This document shows, one piece after another, positions 49,153 through 57,932 of a stretch of 64,000 nt of DNA. The stretch comes from Micavibrio_C sp964577255 (GTDB lineage: Bacteria > Pseudomonadota > Alphaproteobacteria > Micavibrionales > Micavibrionaceae), in contig CAZNYM010000002.1 of assembly GCA_964577255.1 (NCBI GenBank), positions 1 to 64,000 on the forward strand, given 5' to 3'. Below the pieces are notes generated by a model that worked only from the letters and a program-made list of their open reading frames with translations, ran no database searches and had not been told where the DNA came from. Position 1 is the stretch's first letter, and each line of letters starts with the position of its first letter. The translations under genes were made by a program, and so were the position numbers.

Positions 49153-49572
49153 CTAGCCGCCCGCCGAAAAACCGATCAGGATGTGAACCAGCGCGAAGAT
49201 GTAGTAACCGCCCAGCTGGTAGGCCGTGTCGATCGCCACCAGTTCAAAGGGCGTGCCGGTATAAAGCGCGCCCATCACCGTGGGCGGCATGGCGAACGCC
49301 ACCCAAACCAGGCAGGCCAGGCTGATCAGTTCCGCAGGCGTACCCACCTTCAGCAGATCGACCAGGAACGAATAAAAGCAGGCAGCGATGACCCACAGGA
49401 TCAACGAAAGAATGAACGGCAGCGGGCGCGGTTGAATGTCCTCGCCTTTCTTGCCGTGCAGATGCATCCAGCGGCCGCCCATCACCTTGGGGTGGTACCA
49501 GATCAGGCCCAGGGCGAAGGCGCCGATGGCCGCCGCCAGCGTGGTCGCGTAGGGAAAATCGATCATCATCAT
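49153..49572 (-). CDS. DUF1761-type small membrane protein
   Basis: A 139-residue protein with four hydrophobic segments (TTLAAAIGAFALGLIWYHP, LPFILSLILWVIAACFYSFL, LISLACLVWVAFAMPPTVMG, LGGYYIFALVHILIGF). The GLIWYHPKVMGGRWMHLHG loop is characteristic of DUF1761. Three ATGs begin it; the first, at 49572, has AAAGGAG six bases upstream. Function unknown. It lies 15 bp downstream of sdhB and may be co-transcribed. Confidence 0.78.
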   Translation of the reverse strand: MMMIDFPYATTLAAAIGAFALGLIWYHPKVMGGRWMHLHGKKGEDIQPRPLPFILSLILWVIAACFYSFLVDLLKVGTPAELISLACLVWVAFAMPPTVMGALYTGTPFELVAIDTAYQLGGYYIFALVHILIGFSAGG

Positions 49573-49587
49573 GACAGGCTCCTTTTC

Positions 49588-50382
49588 CTAGCCGCGCCGC
49601 TCGATCATGCGCTTTTTGATCTCGGCGATGGCCTTGGCCGGGTTGAGCCCCTTGGGGCAGGTTTTGGTGCAGTTCATGATGGTGTGGCAGCGGTAGAGCT
49701 TGAAAGGGTCTTCGAGCTGATCCAGCCTCTCCCCTTGCGCCTCGTCGCGTGAATCCGTGATCCAGCGCCAGGCCTGCAGCAGGATGGCGGGCCCAAGGAA
49801 TTTCTTGCCGTTCCACCAGTAGCTGGGGCAGGAGGTCGAGCAGCAGAAACACAGGATGCACGCGGCCGGCCCCTTGCCGTCGGTACCGTTGAGCGCGTCG
49901 GCGTCCTCGGGGCTCTGCAGCCTTTCTCTTGAGGGCGGCGGCGAGTCGGCCTTGATCCAGGGCTCGATGTCGTTGTACTGCGCGTAAACGTGGCTGACGT
50001 CGGGCACCAGGTCCTTGAGCACCGGCATGTGCGGCAGCGGCGAGACCCGGATCTCGCCCTTCACGTCCGCGATCGCCTTGGTGCAGGCCAGAGTGTTGGT
50101 GCCGTCGATGTTCATGGCGCAGGAGCCGCAGATGCCCTCGCGGCAGGAGCGGCGGAAGGTCAAGGTCGGGTCGATTTCGTTTTTGATGTATATGAGCGCA
50201 TCGAGGACCATCGGGCCGCAACGGGAAAGATCGATCGTGTAATCGTCCCAGCGCGGATTGTCCGGCTGGTCCGGGTCATAACGGTAAATGCGCAGGGTCT
50301 TGGTCCGCGGTGCGCCGGCGGCCGCGTCGACCTTGCGGCCGGGTTTGACTTTGGAGTTTTGCGGCAGGGTAAGCTGAACCAT
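49588..50382 (-). CDS. sdhB: Succinate dehydrogenase iron-sulfur subunit SdhB
   Basis: Carries electrons from the flavoprotein to ubiquinone through three Fe-S clusters. The 264 residues show the 2Fe-2S motif RSCREGICGSCAMNIDGTNTLAC and the 4Fe-4S/3Fe-4S motifs CILCFCCSTSCPSYWWNGKKFLG and CHTIMNCTKTCPKGLNPAKAI. The N-terminus is Lys/Ala-rich. It stands 3.1 kb away from sdhCDA, which is unusual, but no other sdhB is in the window and the protein is complete. Confidence 0.97.
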   Translation of the reverse strand: MVQLTLPQNSKVKPGRKVDAAAGAPRTKTLRIYRYDPDQPDNPRWDDYTIDLSRCGPMVLDALIYIKNEIDPTLTFRRSCREGICGSCAMNIDGTNTLACTKAIADVKGEIRVSPLPHMPVLKDLVPDVSHVYAQYNDIEPWIKADSPPPSRERLQSPEDADALNGTDGKGPAACILCFCCSTSCPSYWWNGKKFLGPAILLQAWRWITDSRDEAQGERLDQLEDPFKLYRCHTIMNCTKTCPKGLNPAKAIAEIKKRMIERRG

Positions 50383-50459
50383 GAGGGAGCCTGTCAGGAG
50401 GGAACAAGAACACTCAAGGATAACCCCGGTACCGGGAATTGAAAAGAGTCGTAAACGGC

Positions 50460-50810
50460 TTAGTTGCCGGGGGCCGGACGGCGGGCCAGGAGCACGCCCA
50501 CAGCAGCTACGGCGCCTTTGAAACCGCCTCTGACGATGGTATTGAACTGCGCGTTCAGGACCTCCAGGCGCGAATCCTCGATGGAAGTGGCCGCGACCGG
50601 ATCGGCATCGCTGGCCAACTCTCTTTCAAGGGCAAAGATCTCCTCACGCACCACCAGCTTGGCGGCGCGACGGAAGGAATGGGTCAGGGCGTCGATTATG
50701 TCTTTAAGGCGCGGGGGCTCGGGCTCGCCACTGCCGGAACCGCCGCGGCGGCGCAAAATACCATCAAGCTGATCGGGGGTCGTACTCCCTGGCACTTCGA
50801 TCTTTTTCAC
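50460..50810 (-). CDS. Small protein of unknown function
   Basis: A 116-residue protein read from a GTG at 50810 with AGGGA upstream. A Gly/Ser/Pro-rich N-terminus precedes a helical core (RLKDIIDALTHSFRRAAKLVV) and an acidic stretch, with a hydrophobic C-terminus (GGFKGAVAAVGVLLARRPAP) that may be a membrane anchor. No family recognised. It ends 77 bp upstream of sdhB on the same strand. Confidence 0.55.
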   Translation of the reverse strand: MKKIEVPGSTTPDQLDGILRRRGGSGSGEPEPPRLKDIIDALTHSFRRAAKLVVREEIFALERELASDADPVAATSIEDSRLEVLNAQFNTIVRGGFKGAVAAVGVLLARRPAPGN

Positions 50811-50959
50811 GTGCTATCCCTGTAAGAATATTAGTATATTTCAGTAATTATTGATTTTATCATAAAAGCTTTCCCCGCGTCTGGCCAGATTTTTTTAAAA
50901 CCCTTGAAAACCCGTGGCTTTGTGACAGCTTAATGAAGTTTACAGCCCGGAGGGACGCT

Positions 50960-51790
50960 ATGATCCATTTGAAATTCCAGAATATTTCCATTCCTGCCCT
51001 GGGTTTCGGTACCTGGCAGCTGCGGGGTCCGGAGTGCCAAAAAGCCGTGGAATCCGCTCTGGGACACGGTTACCGCCATATCGACACCGCGCAGATTTAC
51101 GAGAATGAGACCGAGGTCGGGGCCGCGCTCGCAGGGTCGAAAATCCCGCGCGGCGACATCTTCCTGACCACCAAGGTCTGGATGGACCGCGTGGCGCCGG
51201 GCGCGCTCGAAAAATCGGTCGAAGAGAGCCTAAAGAAACTCAAAACCGCGCATGTCGATCTGCTGCTACTGCACTGGCCGGTGGCCGAGGTGCCGCTCAA
51301 GGATCAGATCAAGGCTTTGACGGCCGTGCACAAGGCCGGGCTTACGCGCCTGATCGGCGTGTCGAACTACACTGTTGCAATGCTCAAGGAAGTTAAAGAG
51401 ACCCTGGGCGCCCCCGTAGTCAACAACCAGGTCGAGTACCACCCCTTCCTGTCGCAGAAGCCACTGCTTGATTATACCCGCGCGCACGGCATGTTCCTGA
51501 CCGCGTATTCCCCTGTCGCGCGCGGCAAGGTGACGGGACACCCCCTCATCAAGGCCATCGCCGGCAAATACGGCAAGAACGAGGGCCAGGTCGCCCTGCG
51601 CTGGCTGCTTCAGCAGGGCAATGTCGCCGCCATCCCCAAGGCCGCGAGCGAAAAGAACATCAGGTCCAATATCGACATTTTCAATTTCGCTCTGGATGAC
51701 AGCGAAATGAAAGCCCTGCACGGACTCGCGCAGCCCGACGGACGCCTGGTCAAACCGGCCTGGTCGCCGGTATGGGACCAGGCCGCCTGA
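50960..51790 (+). CDS. Aldo/keto reductase
   Basis: NADPH-dependent carbonyl reductase of the AKR5 type (2,5-diketo-D-gluconate reductase-like), 276 residues. Start at 50960 with GGAGGG six bases upstream; an in-frame ATG at 50933 is less likely. The catalytic tetrad is visible: Asp and Tyr in HIDTAQIYENE, Lys in TKVW, and His in LLLLHWP. The cofactor region is IPKAASEKNIRSNIDIF. Physiological substrate unknown. Confidence 0.93.
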   Translation: MIHLKFQNISIPALGFGTWQLRGPECQKAVESALGHGYRHIDTAQIYENETEVGAALAGSKIPRGDIFLTTKVWMDRVAPGALEKSVEESLKKLKTAHVDLLLLHWPVAEVPLKDQIKALTAVHKAGLTRLIGVSNYTVAMLKEVKETLGAPVVNNQVEYHPFLSQKPLLDYTRAHGMFLTAYSPVARGKVTGHPLIKAIAGKYGKNEGQVALRWLLQQGNVAAIPKAASEKNIRSNIDIFNFALDDSEMKALHGLAQPDGRLVKPAWSPVWDQAA

Positions 51791-51800
51791 TCTTTGTCAC

Positions 51801-52226
51801 TTACTTAGGCGCCTGTGAAGGAAAGCATTTGCCATCATAAGTTGCTTTGGCTTGTGCTGCGGTACCACGAACTTTCTCAACAATTGTGGTCCCGGCTGCA
51901 AGAGCCTTATCTTTAGCATCGCCGACAGCCTTTAAAAATTTCTGACCAATCGTCTGGGGAGCTTCCGCTTTTACTTCTTTTTGGGCAACAACAGCCGATG
52001 CACCCGCTTCATTATCTTTGGGGCACTCAAAAGACTTCGTGGCTTTCTCTCGTTCTTGGCGAACAGCTTCAGCGGATCCCTCGCGCGCTGTTGAAACTGC
52101 CGCATCGCCCGCCCCTTTAAGGGCATCCTGCGCACCGCCCGGCGCCGTCATTTCCTGAAGCTGCCCGCAGCCACCGCCTGCCAAAGCGATCAAGAAAGAC
52201 AGACCTGCAATCGATTTTTTAGTCAT
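51801..52226 (-). CDS. Putative lipoprotein of low GC content
   Basis: A 141-residue secreted protein with a signal peptide and a lipobox-like LAGGGC (cysteine about residue 20; the -3 position is atypical). The mature part is Ala/Lys/Glu-rich and helical, with Cys residues in FECPKD and GKCFPS. No family recognised. The DNA is visibly richer in A/T than the neighbouring genes, and the 225-bp leader is strongly AT-rich, suggesting a transferred or fast-evolving gene. It lies in the insert that separates sdhB from sdhA. Confidence 0.6.
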   Translation of the reverse strand: MTKKSIAGLSFLIALAGGGCGQLQEMTAPGGAQDALKGAGDAAVSTAREGSAEAVRQEREKATKSFECPKDNEAGASAVVAQKEVKAEAPQTIGQKFLKAVGDAKDKALAAGTTIVEKVRGTAAQAKATYDGKCFPSQAPK

Positions 52227-52451
52227 AATAAATACTCCGCAAAAGTTGGGATTAAGTGATGAGAAACATAATATTTTAATTTTAAAAAAGCAAATAAAAT
52301 TTCTTTTTTATGACATATCAATGATTATCATACTGAAAAATAAATCTGGTTTACTGGTAAAATTGTAGAGTAACTCCATTGCTTCCAGGAGTTGGTGGAT
52401 ACCAAAACTATCCCGACCTGGTCAACGATATGTGCTTTTGAAAGGAACATC

Positions 52452-52640
52452 ATGCCCATCGTCCAGATCCACCTGCTTGAAGGCCGCACGCTCGAGCAAA
52501 AGCGCGCGCTGGTCAAAAAAGTCACCGATGCCGTGTGCGAAAGCGTCAACGTCACGCCTGATCATGTCAAGATTATCCTCTCCGACATGGCCCGGCACGA
52601 TTACGCCCATGCCGGCGTGCTGCACGCGGACAAGAAATGA
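52452..52640 (+). CDS. 4-oxalocrotonate tautomerase-family enzyme
   Basis: A 62-residue protein whose processed N-terminus would be Pro, the catalytic base of this superfamily (MPIVQIHLLEGRTLEQKRAL). The start ATG is at 52452 with AAAGGA upstream; the longer frame from 52392 is not preferred because it would bury the proline. Such short tautomerases form hexamers that isomerise unsaturated keto acids. Substrate unknown. Confidence 0.9.
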   Translation: MPIVQIHLLEGRTLEQKRALVKKVTDAVCESVNVTPDHVKIILSDMARHDYAHAGVLHADKK

Positions 52641-52718
52641 CACGTGCCGGAATTTGACAGGCGCGGCGCGTCTGTGTTGTTATCGCGGCAGCACAGAACC
52701 ACCCCCGGGAGGGTTGTC

Positions 52719-53489
52719 ATGTCCTATAAAACAGCCGCTGGCGTACCTTCTCTCAAAAATACCTTTTTAAATCAATGTTTTAACACTGCCGATCCGGCCA
52801 TCCACAGCCCGGCCAAACGGCATGAATTCACCCTCTATATACCGCCCGCGCTCCATCTGCTCGAAAGCATGGAAGCCCGTGAAATCGTCGATTTCCAGGC
52901 AGATGAGGGCGTGATGTCGCTCGCTTTCTGTAAGGCGGGCGCGGACAATCATGCCGTTTTTGTCCTTCCTCCGGCGGAAGCGGATCCTGACGGGCTATAC
53001 GGCGCCATGGCCGATCATGTGACCACAGATATGCGCGACGAGGGGCGCCTGCGCATCGTCGCTACCACCGCAGAAATCGCTGATTCTTCGGCTGACGCCA
53101 TCCTGTTCAACAACATCCTGGGCTGCCTGGGCAGCCTTGAGAATGTCGAGATCGCGATCACCGAGGCCGAACGCGTCCTGAAACCTGGCGGGCACGCCAT
53201 CGTCACCACGCCGAATCCGCAGGGTGGGTTTTTCTCGTCTTACCGCTGCATGAACGTGCCCGAACGTGACGATCACGGCGCGACTTACGATTTTCAGATG
53301 CGGGGGGAAGACGCCGTCTTCGTCAACCTTCACCTAAGCAAGCGCGGCCTGGCCGAAACTTTCAGGCACCATGGCTTCGGCGATCCATTAAAAGTAATCG
53401 TGCCGGACTCTCCTTACGAAGATCTGGTCAATAGCGAGCGCCCCGCTTTCTTCCAGTACGTCTTCCAGAAAATTCCCGAACCGGCCTAA
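52719..53489 (+). CDS. SAM-dependent methyltransferase-like protein
   Basis: A 256-residue protein with a Methyltransf_11-like core: VDFQADEGVMSLAFC in place of the usual glycine-rich motif I, DAILFNNILGCLG (motif IV region) and ITEAERVLKPGGHAIVTTPN. The glycine-rich SAM loop is degenerate, so activity is uncertain. Start ATG at 52719 with GGGAGGG upstream. Its stop overlaps the convergent sdhA stop by four bases. Substrate unknown. Confidence 0.75.
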   Translation: MSYKTAAGVPSLKNTFLNQCFNTADPAIHSPAKRHEFTLYIPPALHLLESMEAREIVDFQADEGVMSLAFCKAGADNHAVFVLPPAEADPDGLYGAMADHVTTDMRDEGRLRIVATTAEIADSSADAILFNNILGCLGSLENVEIAITEAERVLKPGGHAIVTTPNPQGGFFSSYRCMNVPERDDHGATYDFQMRGEDAVFVNLHLSKRGLAETFRHHGFGDPLKVIVPDSPYEDLVNSERPAFFQYVFQKIPEPA

Positions 53490-55276
53490 TAGACCCGCGC
53501 TTTGGGCGGCACGGCTTCCACTTCGTCGGTGAGCGTCGTCAGCGTCACGGGGCGGTAGTCGATCTTCGTCTTTCCCTTGCCGTCGACCCACATCACCGTG
53601 TGCTTCATCCAGTTCTTGTCATCGCGCTCCTTGAAATCCTCGCGCGCGTGCGCGCCGCGGCTTTCCTGGCGGTTAACGGCGGAATAAAGCGTCGCCACCG
53701 CCTGCCCAAGCAGATTGTCGAGCTCGAGGGTCTCCACCAGGTCGGTGTTGAAGATCAGCGAGCGGTCCTGCGTGCCGATATCGGCCAGGCCGCCGAAACA
53801 TTTGCTGATTTTCGTGCAGCCTTCCTGCAGCGTTTCGCCGGTGCGGAACACGGCCGCGTGATTCTGCATGATCTTCTGCATGTCCAGGCGCAGCTTCGCC
53901 GTCGGCGTGCCGCCCTTGGCGTTACGGAAGCGGTCGAACCGATCCATCGCCTTTTGCGTCGCGGCTTCCGGCAGGCGCTTGTGGCGCGTGCCGGGCTTGA
54001 CGGTTTCCGCCGCGCGGATGGCGGCGGCGCGGCCGAACACGACCAGATCGAGCAGCGAATTCGAACCCAGGCGGTTGGCGCCGTGCACCGACACGCAGGC
54101 CGCTTCGCCGATCGCCATCAGGCCCGGCACCACGCGGTGCGGGTCGCCCGCCACCGGCGTCACCACTTCGGTGTGAACGTTGGTGGGGATACCACCCATG
54201 TTGTAATGCACGGTCGGCAGTACGGGGATCGGCTCTTTCGTCACGTCGACGCCCGCGAAAATGCGCGCGCTTTCGGCAATGCCGGGCAGGCGCGAATGGA
54301 TGATGTCAGCATCCAGATGCATCAGGTTCAGGTGGATGTGATCCTTCTCCGCACCCACGCCGCGGCCCTCGCGGATCTCGATCGTCATCGAACGGCTCAC
54401 CACGTCGCGGCTGGCGAGATCCTTGGCGCTCGGGGCGTAGCGTTCCATGAAGCGCTCGCCCGCGCTGTTGGTCAGGTAACCGCCCTCCCCGCGCACGCCC
54501 TCGGTGATCAGGCAGCCGGCGCCGTAAATGCCCGTCGGGTGGAACTGCACGAACTCCATGTCCTGGAGCGGCAGACCGGCGCGCAGCACCATGCCGCCGC
54601 CATCGCCCGTGCAGGTATGCGCCGAGGTGCAGGAGAAATAGGCGCGACCATATCCGCCCGTGGCCAGGATCGTCTGATGCGCGCGGAAGCGGTGGATCGT
54701 GCCGTCCAGCAGGTTCCACGCCAGCACGCCCAGGCATTCGCCCTGATCGCCCATCAGCAGATCGAGCGCGAAATATTCGATGAAGAACTCGGCGCGGTGC
54801 TTCAGGGCCTGCTGGTACAGGGTGTGCAGGATTGCATGGCCGGTGCGGTCGGCGGCGGCGCAGGTGCGCTGGGCCGTGCCCTTGCCGTAGTGCGTGGTCA
54901 TGCCGCCGAAGGCGCGCTGGTAGATCTTTCCTTCCGCCGTGCGGCTGAATGGCACGCCGTAATGCTCGAGCTCGATCACGGCGGGAATGGCTTCCTTGCA
55001 CATATATTCGATGGCGTCCTGGTCACCCAGCCAGTCCGAGCCCTTGATCGTGTCGTAGAAATGGAAGCGCCAGTCGTCCTCGCCCATGTTGCCCAGGGCC
55101 GCCGAGATGCCCCCCTGCGCCGCCACGGTATGCGAGCGCGTCGGGAACACCTTGGAAATCAGGGCCGTTTTCAGACCCTTCTCTGCGCAGCCAAAACCGG
55201 CGCGCAAACCCGCCCCGCCCGCGCCGACAACGACGACGTCGTATTCATGGTCGATGATCTGATAGGAGTTTGTCAT
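53486..55276 (-). CDS. sdhA: Succinate dehydrogenase flavoprotein subunit SdhA
   Basis: Oxidises succinate to fumarate with covalent FAD in complex II of the TCA cycle. The 596 residues show VVVGAGGAGLRAGFGCAEKG (FAD Rossmann), SHTVAAQGGISAAL (flavinylated His), the active-site MEFVQFHPTGIYGAGCLITEG and the C-terminal succinate-binding HGANRLGSNSLLDLVVFGR. It follows sdhD by 6 bp; sdhB is not adjacent. Identity secure. Confidence 0.97.
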   Translation of the reverse strand: MTNSYQIIDHEYDVVVVGAGGAGLRAGFGCAEKGLKTALISKVFPTRSHTVAAQGGISAALGNMGEDDWRFHFYDTIKGSDWLGDQDAIEYMCKEAIPAVIELEHYGVPFSRTAEGKIYQRAFGGMTTHYGKGTAQRTCAAADRTGHAILHTLYQQALKHRAEFFIEYFALDLLMGDQGECLGVLAWNLLDGTIHRFRAHQTILATGGYGRAYFSCTSAHTCTGDGGGMVLRAGLPLQDMEFVQFHPTGIYGAGCLITEGVRGEGGYLTNSAGERFMERYAPSAKDLASRDVVSRSMTIEIREGRGVGAEKDHIHLNLMHLDADIIHSRLPGIAESARIFAGVDVTKEPIPVLPTVHYNMGGIPTNVHTEVVTPVAGDPHRVVPGLMAIGEAACVSVHGANRLGSNSLLDLVVFGRAAAIRAAETVKPGTRHKRLPEAATQKAMDRFDRFRNAKGGTPTAKLRLDMQKIMQNHAAVFRTGETLQEGCTKISKCFGGLADIGTQDRSLIFNTDLVETLELDNLLGQAVATLYSAVNRQESRGAHAREDFKERDDKNWMKHTVMWVDGKGKTKIDYRPVTLTTLTDEVEAVPPKARVY

Positions 55277-55282
55277 TTTCGG

Positions 55283-55681
55283 TTACCCGGCCACGAAAGC
55301 CACTTTAAGGATGCAGAAAACGCACGCCACGCCGGCGGCGATGAAAAACAGGCGCAGGCCGATAAGGCCAGCGATCTTCACGGCCTCGCAGTGAACGTAA
55401 TCCTCGATCACCACCTGCAGGCCCAGAAGAGCGTGATAAAACACCGACATGACGGCCAGGATCATCAGAATGGCGTGGCACGGCACCGCCAGCCAGGCAC
55501 CCACGTCGCCGTAAGACCATGACGGCATATGCGCGACCGACCACATCAGCCAGAGCATGAGAGGAATATTGGCGATCGCCGTCACGCGCTGGTGCCACCA
55601 GTGCCCGGCGCCTTCGTGCGCCGCGCCCATCCCGCGCGCGCGCGCCAGGGGGGATTGGATTTTCTCCTGCTGAACCGTCAT
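55283..55681 (-). CDS. sdhD: Succinate dehydrogenase membrane anchor SdhD
   Basis: Membrane anchor that with SdhC binds haem b and ubiquinone. The 132 residues have three helices (ITAIANIPLMLWLMWSVAHM, VPCHAILMILAVMSVFYHALLGL, GLRLFFIAAGVACVFCILKVAF). The conserved HALLGLQVVIEDYVH carries the haem-ligating His. It follows sdhC by 9 bp and precedes sdhA. Confidence 0.92.
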   Translation of the reverse strand: MTVQQEKIQSPLARARGMGAAHEGAGHWWHQRVTAIANIPLMLWLMWSVAHMPSWSYGDVGAWLAVPCHAILMILAVMSVFYHALLGLQVVIEDYVHCEAVKIAGLIGLRLFFIAAGVACVFCILKVAFVAG

Positions 55682-55690
55682 ATGCCCCTC

Positions 55691-56092
55691 CTAACCCAGC
55701 CACAGCCACGCCAGCAGCGCGGCGGCGGCGAGCCACACGACGTAACCGGCGCGATAGGCGTTCTTGATCTCGAAAATATGCACAGTGTCCCACAGCAGAT
55801 GCCGCACGCCGTTGCACAGGTGATAGCAAAGCGCGGCACTCCAGCCGAACAGCATCAGCATGCCCAGGGGGCCCGTAACAAAACTCTCGAATGCCGCGTA
55901 AGCTTCCGGCCCCTGGGCGAGCGCCATCAGCATCCACAGGATCAGGAGCGTGCCCGCGGCCAGCGCCACGCCCGCCATGCGGTGCAGGATCGACATGAGC
56001 ATCGTCAGCTGCCAGCGGTAGATCTGCAAATGCGGCGAGAGGGGCGGCGTGCGCGGGGGCGAAGCGGGAGAAGGTGCGGACATGAGAATCAC
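55691..56092 (-). CDS. sdhC: Succinate dehydrogenase cytochrome b556 subunit SdhC
   Basis: Haem-binding membrane subunit of complex II, 133 residues. Motifs: SPHLQIYRWQLTMLMSILHRMAG (the SxxHR haem and quinone region) and CYHLCNGVRHLLWD, with three membrane helices. First gene of sdhC-sdhD-sdhA. Start ATG at 56092. Confidence 0.95.
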   Translation of the reverse strand: MILMSAPSPASPPRTPPLSPHLQIYRWQLTMLMSILHRMAGVALAAGTLLILWMLMALAQGPEAYAAFESFVTGPLGMLMLFGWSAALCYHLCNGVRHLLWDTVHIFEIKNAYRAGYVVWLAAAALLAWLWLG

Positions 56093-56176
56093 CGGGTGAG
56101 TAAAGACCGCCCCATATTAGGCCGTTAACCCCTTACTTTCAAAGGGGAAAAACGCGGTTTTCCAGCGGTGGAATTC

Positions 56177-56779
56177 CTAGCCGTGAACGCGGGCGGGGGC
56201 GCGGGTCCAGTTGCGGGGCATCTTCTGGTCGTTATGGTCGCTGGCGGCCTGCTGTGCCGCGACCCCCAGGGAAAGCATGAGATTGCACATCGCGGGCAGG
56301 CTGTTGGGCCCGAGATAGGGTGTGCCGCGCATCAGTTTCAGTTCCTTGAGCCACAGCATGTATTCGGTGCGGTTGAAGACGTGGCAGTACGTATCGAGAA
56401 ACGTGCAGACATTTTGCATCGTATTGTAAAAACCCTGCGCCACGGCGAGCGGCAGAAACGTGTTCTGCGCCCCCTTGATGCGGTCCCTGGGATCGTAACT
56501 GGCCAGCTGTTCGCGCATCTGCCGGATCTCGCAGAGAAAAGATTCTTCGTCGGGCAGTTCATAGCCCTCCGCCGCCCCCTGGCGCAGCATGGCCCGGTGC
56601 TCGGGGCTGTGAATGACGGTTTCAAGCTTGTCGAGGAAACTTTCGAAATCGCGGTGAACGTTCAGAAAAGCGTTGTACAGGCCGGGCGTGACCTTGATAT
56701 GGCGCAGCTTGTGCTGAAAAATGTCCGTGCCGTCGTCATTGGCAATCATCCGGAACGTCTGCCCGATCCGCTTCAGCAT
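56177..56779 (-). CDS. Conserved-looking helical protein of unknown function
   Basis: A 200-residue soluble protein with no membrane segment, mostly predicted helix, with several Cys/His/Tyr (VCTFLDTYCHVFNRTEY). A cluster of acidic and aromatic residues (FESFLDKLETVIHS, FLCEIRQMREQLAS) suggests a compact helical domain. I recognise no family. It lies between asd and sdhC on the same strand; gaps are about 44 and 84 bp. Confidence 0.62.
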   Translation of the reverse strand: MLKRIGQTFRMIANDDGTDIFQHKLRHIKVTPGLYNAFLNVHRDFESFLDKLETVIHSPEHRAMLRQGAAEGYELPDEESFLCEIRQMREQLASYDPRDRIKGAQNTFLPLAVAQGFYNTMQNVCTFLDTYCHVFNRTEYMLWLKELKLMRGTPYLGPNSLPAMCNLMLSLGVAAQQAASDHNDQKMPRNWTRAPARVHG

Positions 56780-56823
56780 TTTATCTCCCTGTTTTACGCA
56801 AGTCCCTATTTATACGAGTCTTT

Positions 56824-57837
56824 TTATATAAGCTTCTGATCCCGCAGGCTCTCGGCGATCTGCACGGCGTTGAGCGCGGCACCTTTCCTCAGGTTATCCG
56901 CCACGCACCAGAAATTCAAGCCGTTTTCCAGGCTTGGATCCTCGCGGACGCGGCTGACGAACACGCTGTCTTCGCCTTGGATATCGGTGGGCGTCACATA
57001 TTCCATTTCGCTTTCAAGATCGATAAGGGTCACGCCCGGCGCCTGCTGCAGCGCTTTTTTGGCTTCGGCTGCGGATATGTCGCGCGCGAATTCCACGTTC
57101 ACCATCATGGCGTGGCCGATGAACACCGGCACGCGCACGCAGCTGGCGCAGACCTTGATGGCGGGATCGAGGATCTTTTTTGTCTCCGCCACCATCTTCC
57201 ATTCCTCTTTGGTCATGCCGTCGTCCATAAAGGCGTCGATCTGGGGGATCAGGTTGAATGCGATCTTGCGCGGCAGCGTTTCGGGCTTCGCCTCGTTGTT
57301 CATGAATACGTCGCGGGTCTGGTTGAACAGCTCGTCCATCGCCTCCCGGCCCGCGCCCGATACGGATTGATAAGTCGAAACCACCACGCGCTTCACCTGC
57401 GCGATGTCGTGCAGCGGCTTGAGCGCCACCACCATCTGGATGGTCGAGCAGTTGGGGTTGGCGATGATGTTGCGAGCCTTGAAGTTCTTAAGCGCTGCCG
57501 CGTTGACCTCGGGCACCACCAGCGGCACGTCGGGATCCATGCGGAAATGGCTGGTATTATCGATGACGATGGCGCCGGCGCTGGCGGCGTCCGGCGCGAA
57601 GGTGGCCGACACCTTGCCGCCCGCGGAGGAAAGCACGAGGTCGCAACCGCGAAAATCGAACCGGGCCAGGTCCTGAACCTTCAGATCGTTGTCGCCGAAC
57701 GATACCGCCTGCCCCGCCGAGTTGGCCGAGGCCAGCGCCGTCACCTGATCGGCCGGAAACTTCCGTTCGTGCAGGATATTGAGAATTTCGCGCCCGACAT
57801 TTCCGGTGGCGCCGACGACGGCGATCTTGTAACCCAT
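56824..57837 (-). CDS. asd: Aspartate-semialdehyde dehydrogenase
   Basis: Reduces aspartyl phosphate to aspartate semialdehyde, the branch to lysine, diaminopimelate, threonine and methionine. The 337 residues begin YKIAVVGATGNVGREILNIL (NADP binding). The catalytic Cys is in NPNCSTIQMV near residue 133, and the RVPVFIGHAM segment carries the active-site His. Length is standard. It is divergent from the histidine kinase across a 95-bp gap. Confidence 0.96.
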   Translation of the reverse strand: MGYKIAVVGATGNVGREILNILHERKFPADQVTALASANSAGQAVSFGDNDLKVQDLARFDFRGCDLVLSSAGGKVSATFAPDAASAGAIVIDNTSHFRMDPDVPLVVPEVNAAALKNFKARNIIANPNCSTIQMVVALKPLHDIAQVKRVVVSTYQSVSGAGREAMDELFNQTRDVFMNNEAKPETLPRKIAFNLIPQIDAFMDDGMTKEEWKMVAETKKILDPAIKVCASCVRVPVFIGHAMMVNVEFARDISAAEAKKALQQAPGVTLIDLESEMEYVTPTDIQGEDSVFVSRVREDPSLENGLNFWCVADNLRKGAALNAVQIAESLRDQKLI

Positions 57838-57932
57838 GGCTTTTCCCTATCGAAGCTGGCTTGTGCAAACCCTAAAGCTGCTCCAACATATAGCCCATGT
57901 TGAACGCCCGACAAATGGCTTTTATGTAATTT

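Noticed and set aside
49588..50382. The lone iron-sulfur gene as a fumarate reductase subunit
   Set aside because: Its clusters match SdhB and an sdhC-sdhD-sdhA group without sdhB is nearby, so the SdhB call is simpler.
52321..52331. A Fur box upstream of the tautomerase gene
   Set aside because: ATGAT-T-ATCAT is a short inverted repeat. It lacks the two or three overlapping hexamers expected of a Fur site.
53600..55522. A 640-residue plus-strand ORF over sdhA
   Set aside because: Another shadow ORF; SdhA with all FAD motifs lies on the minus strand.
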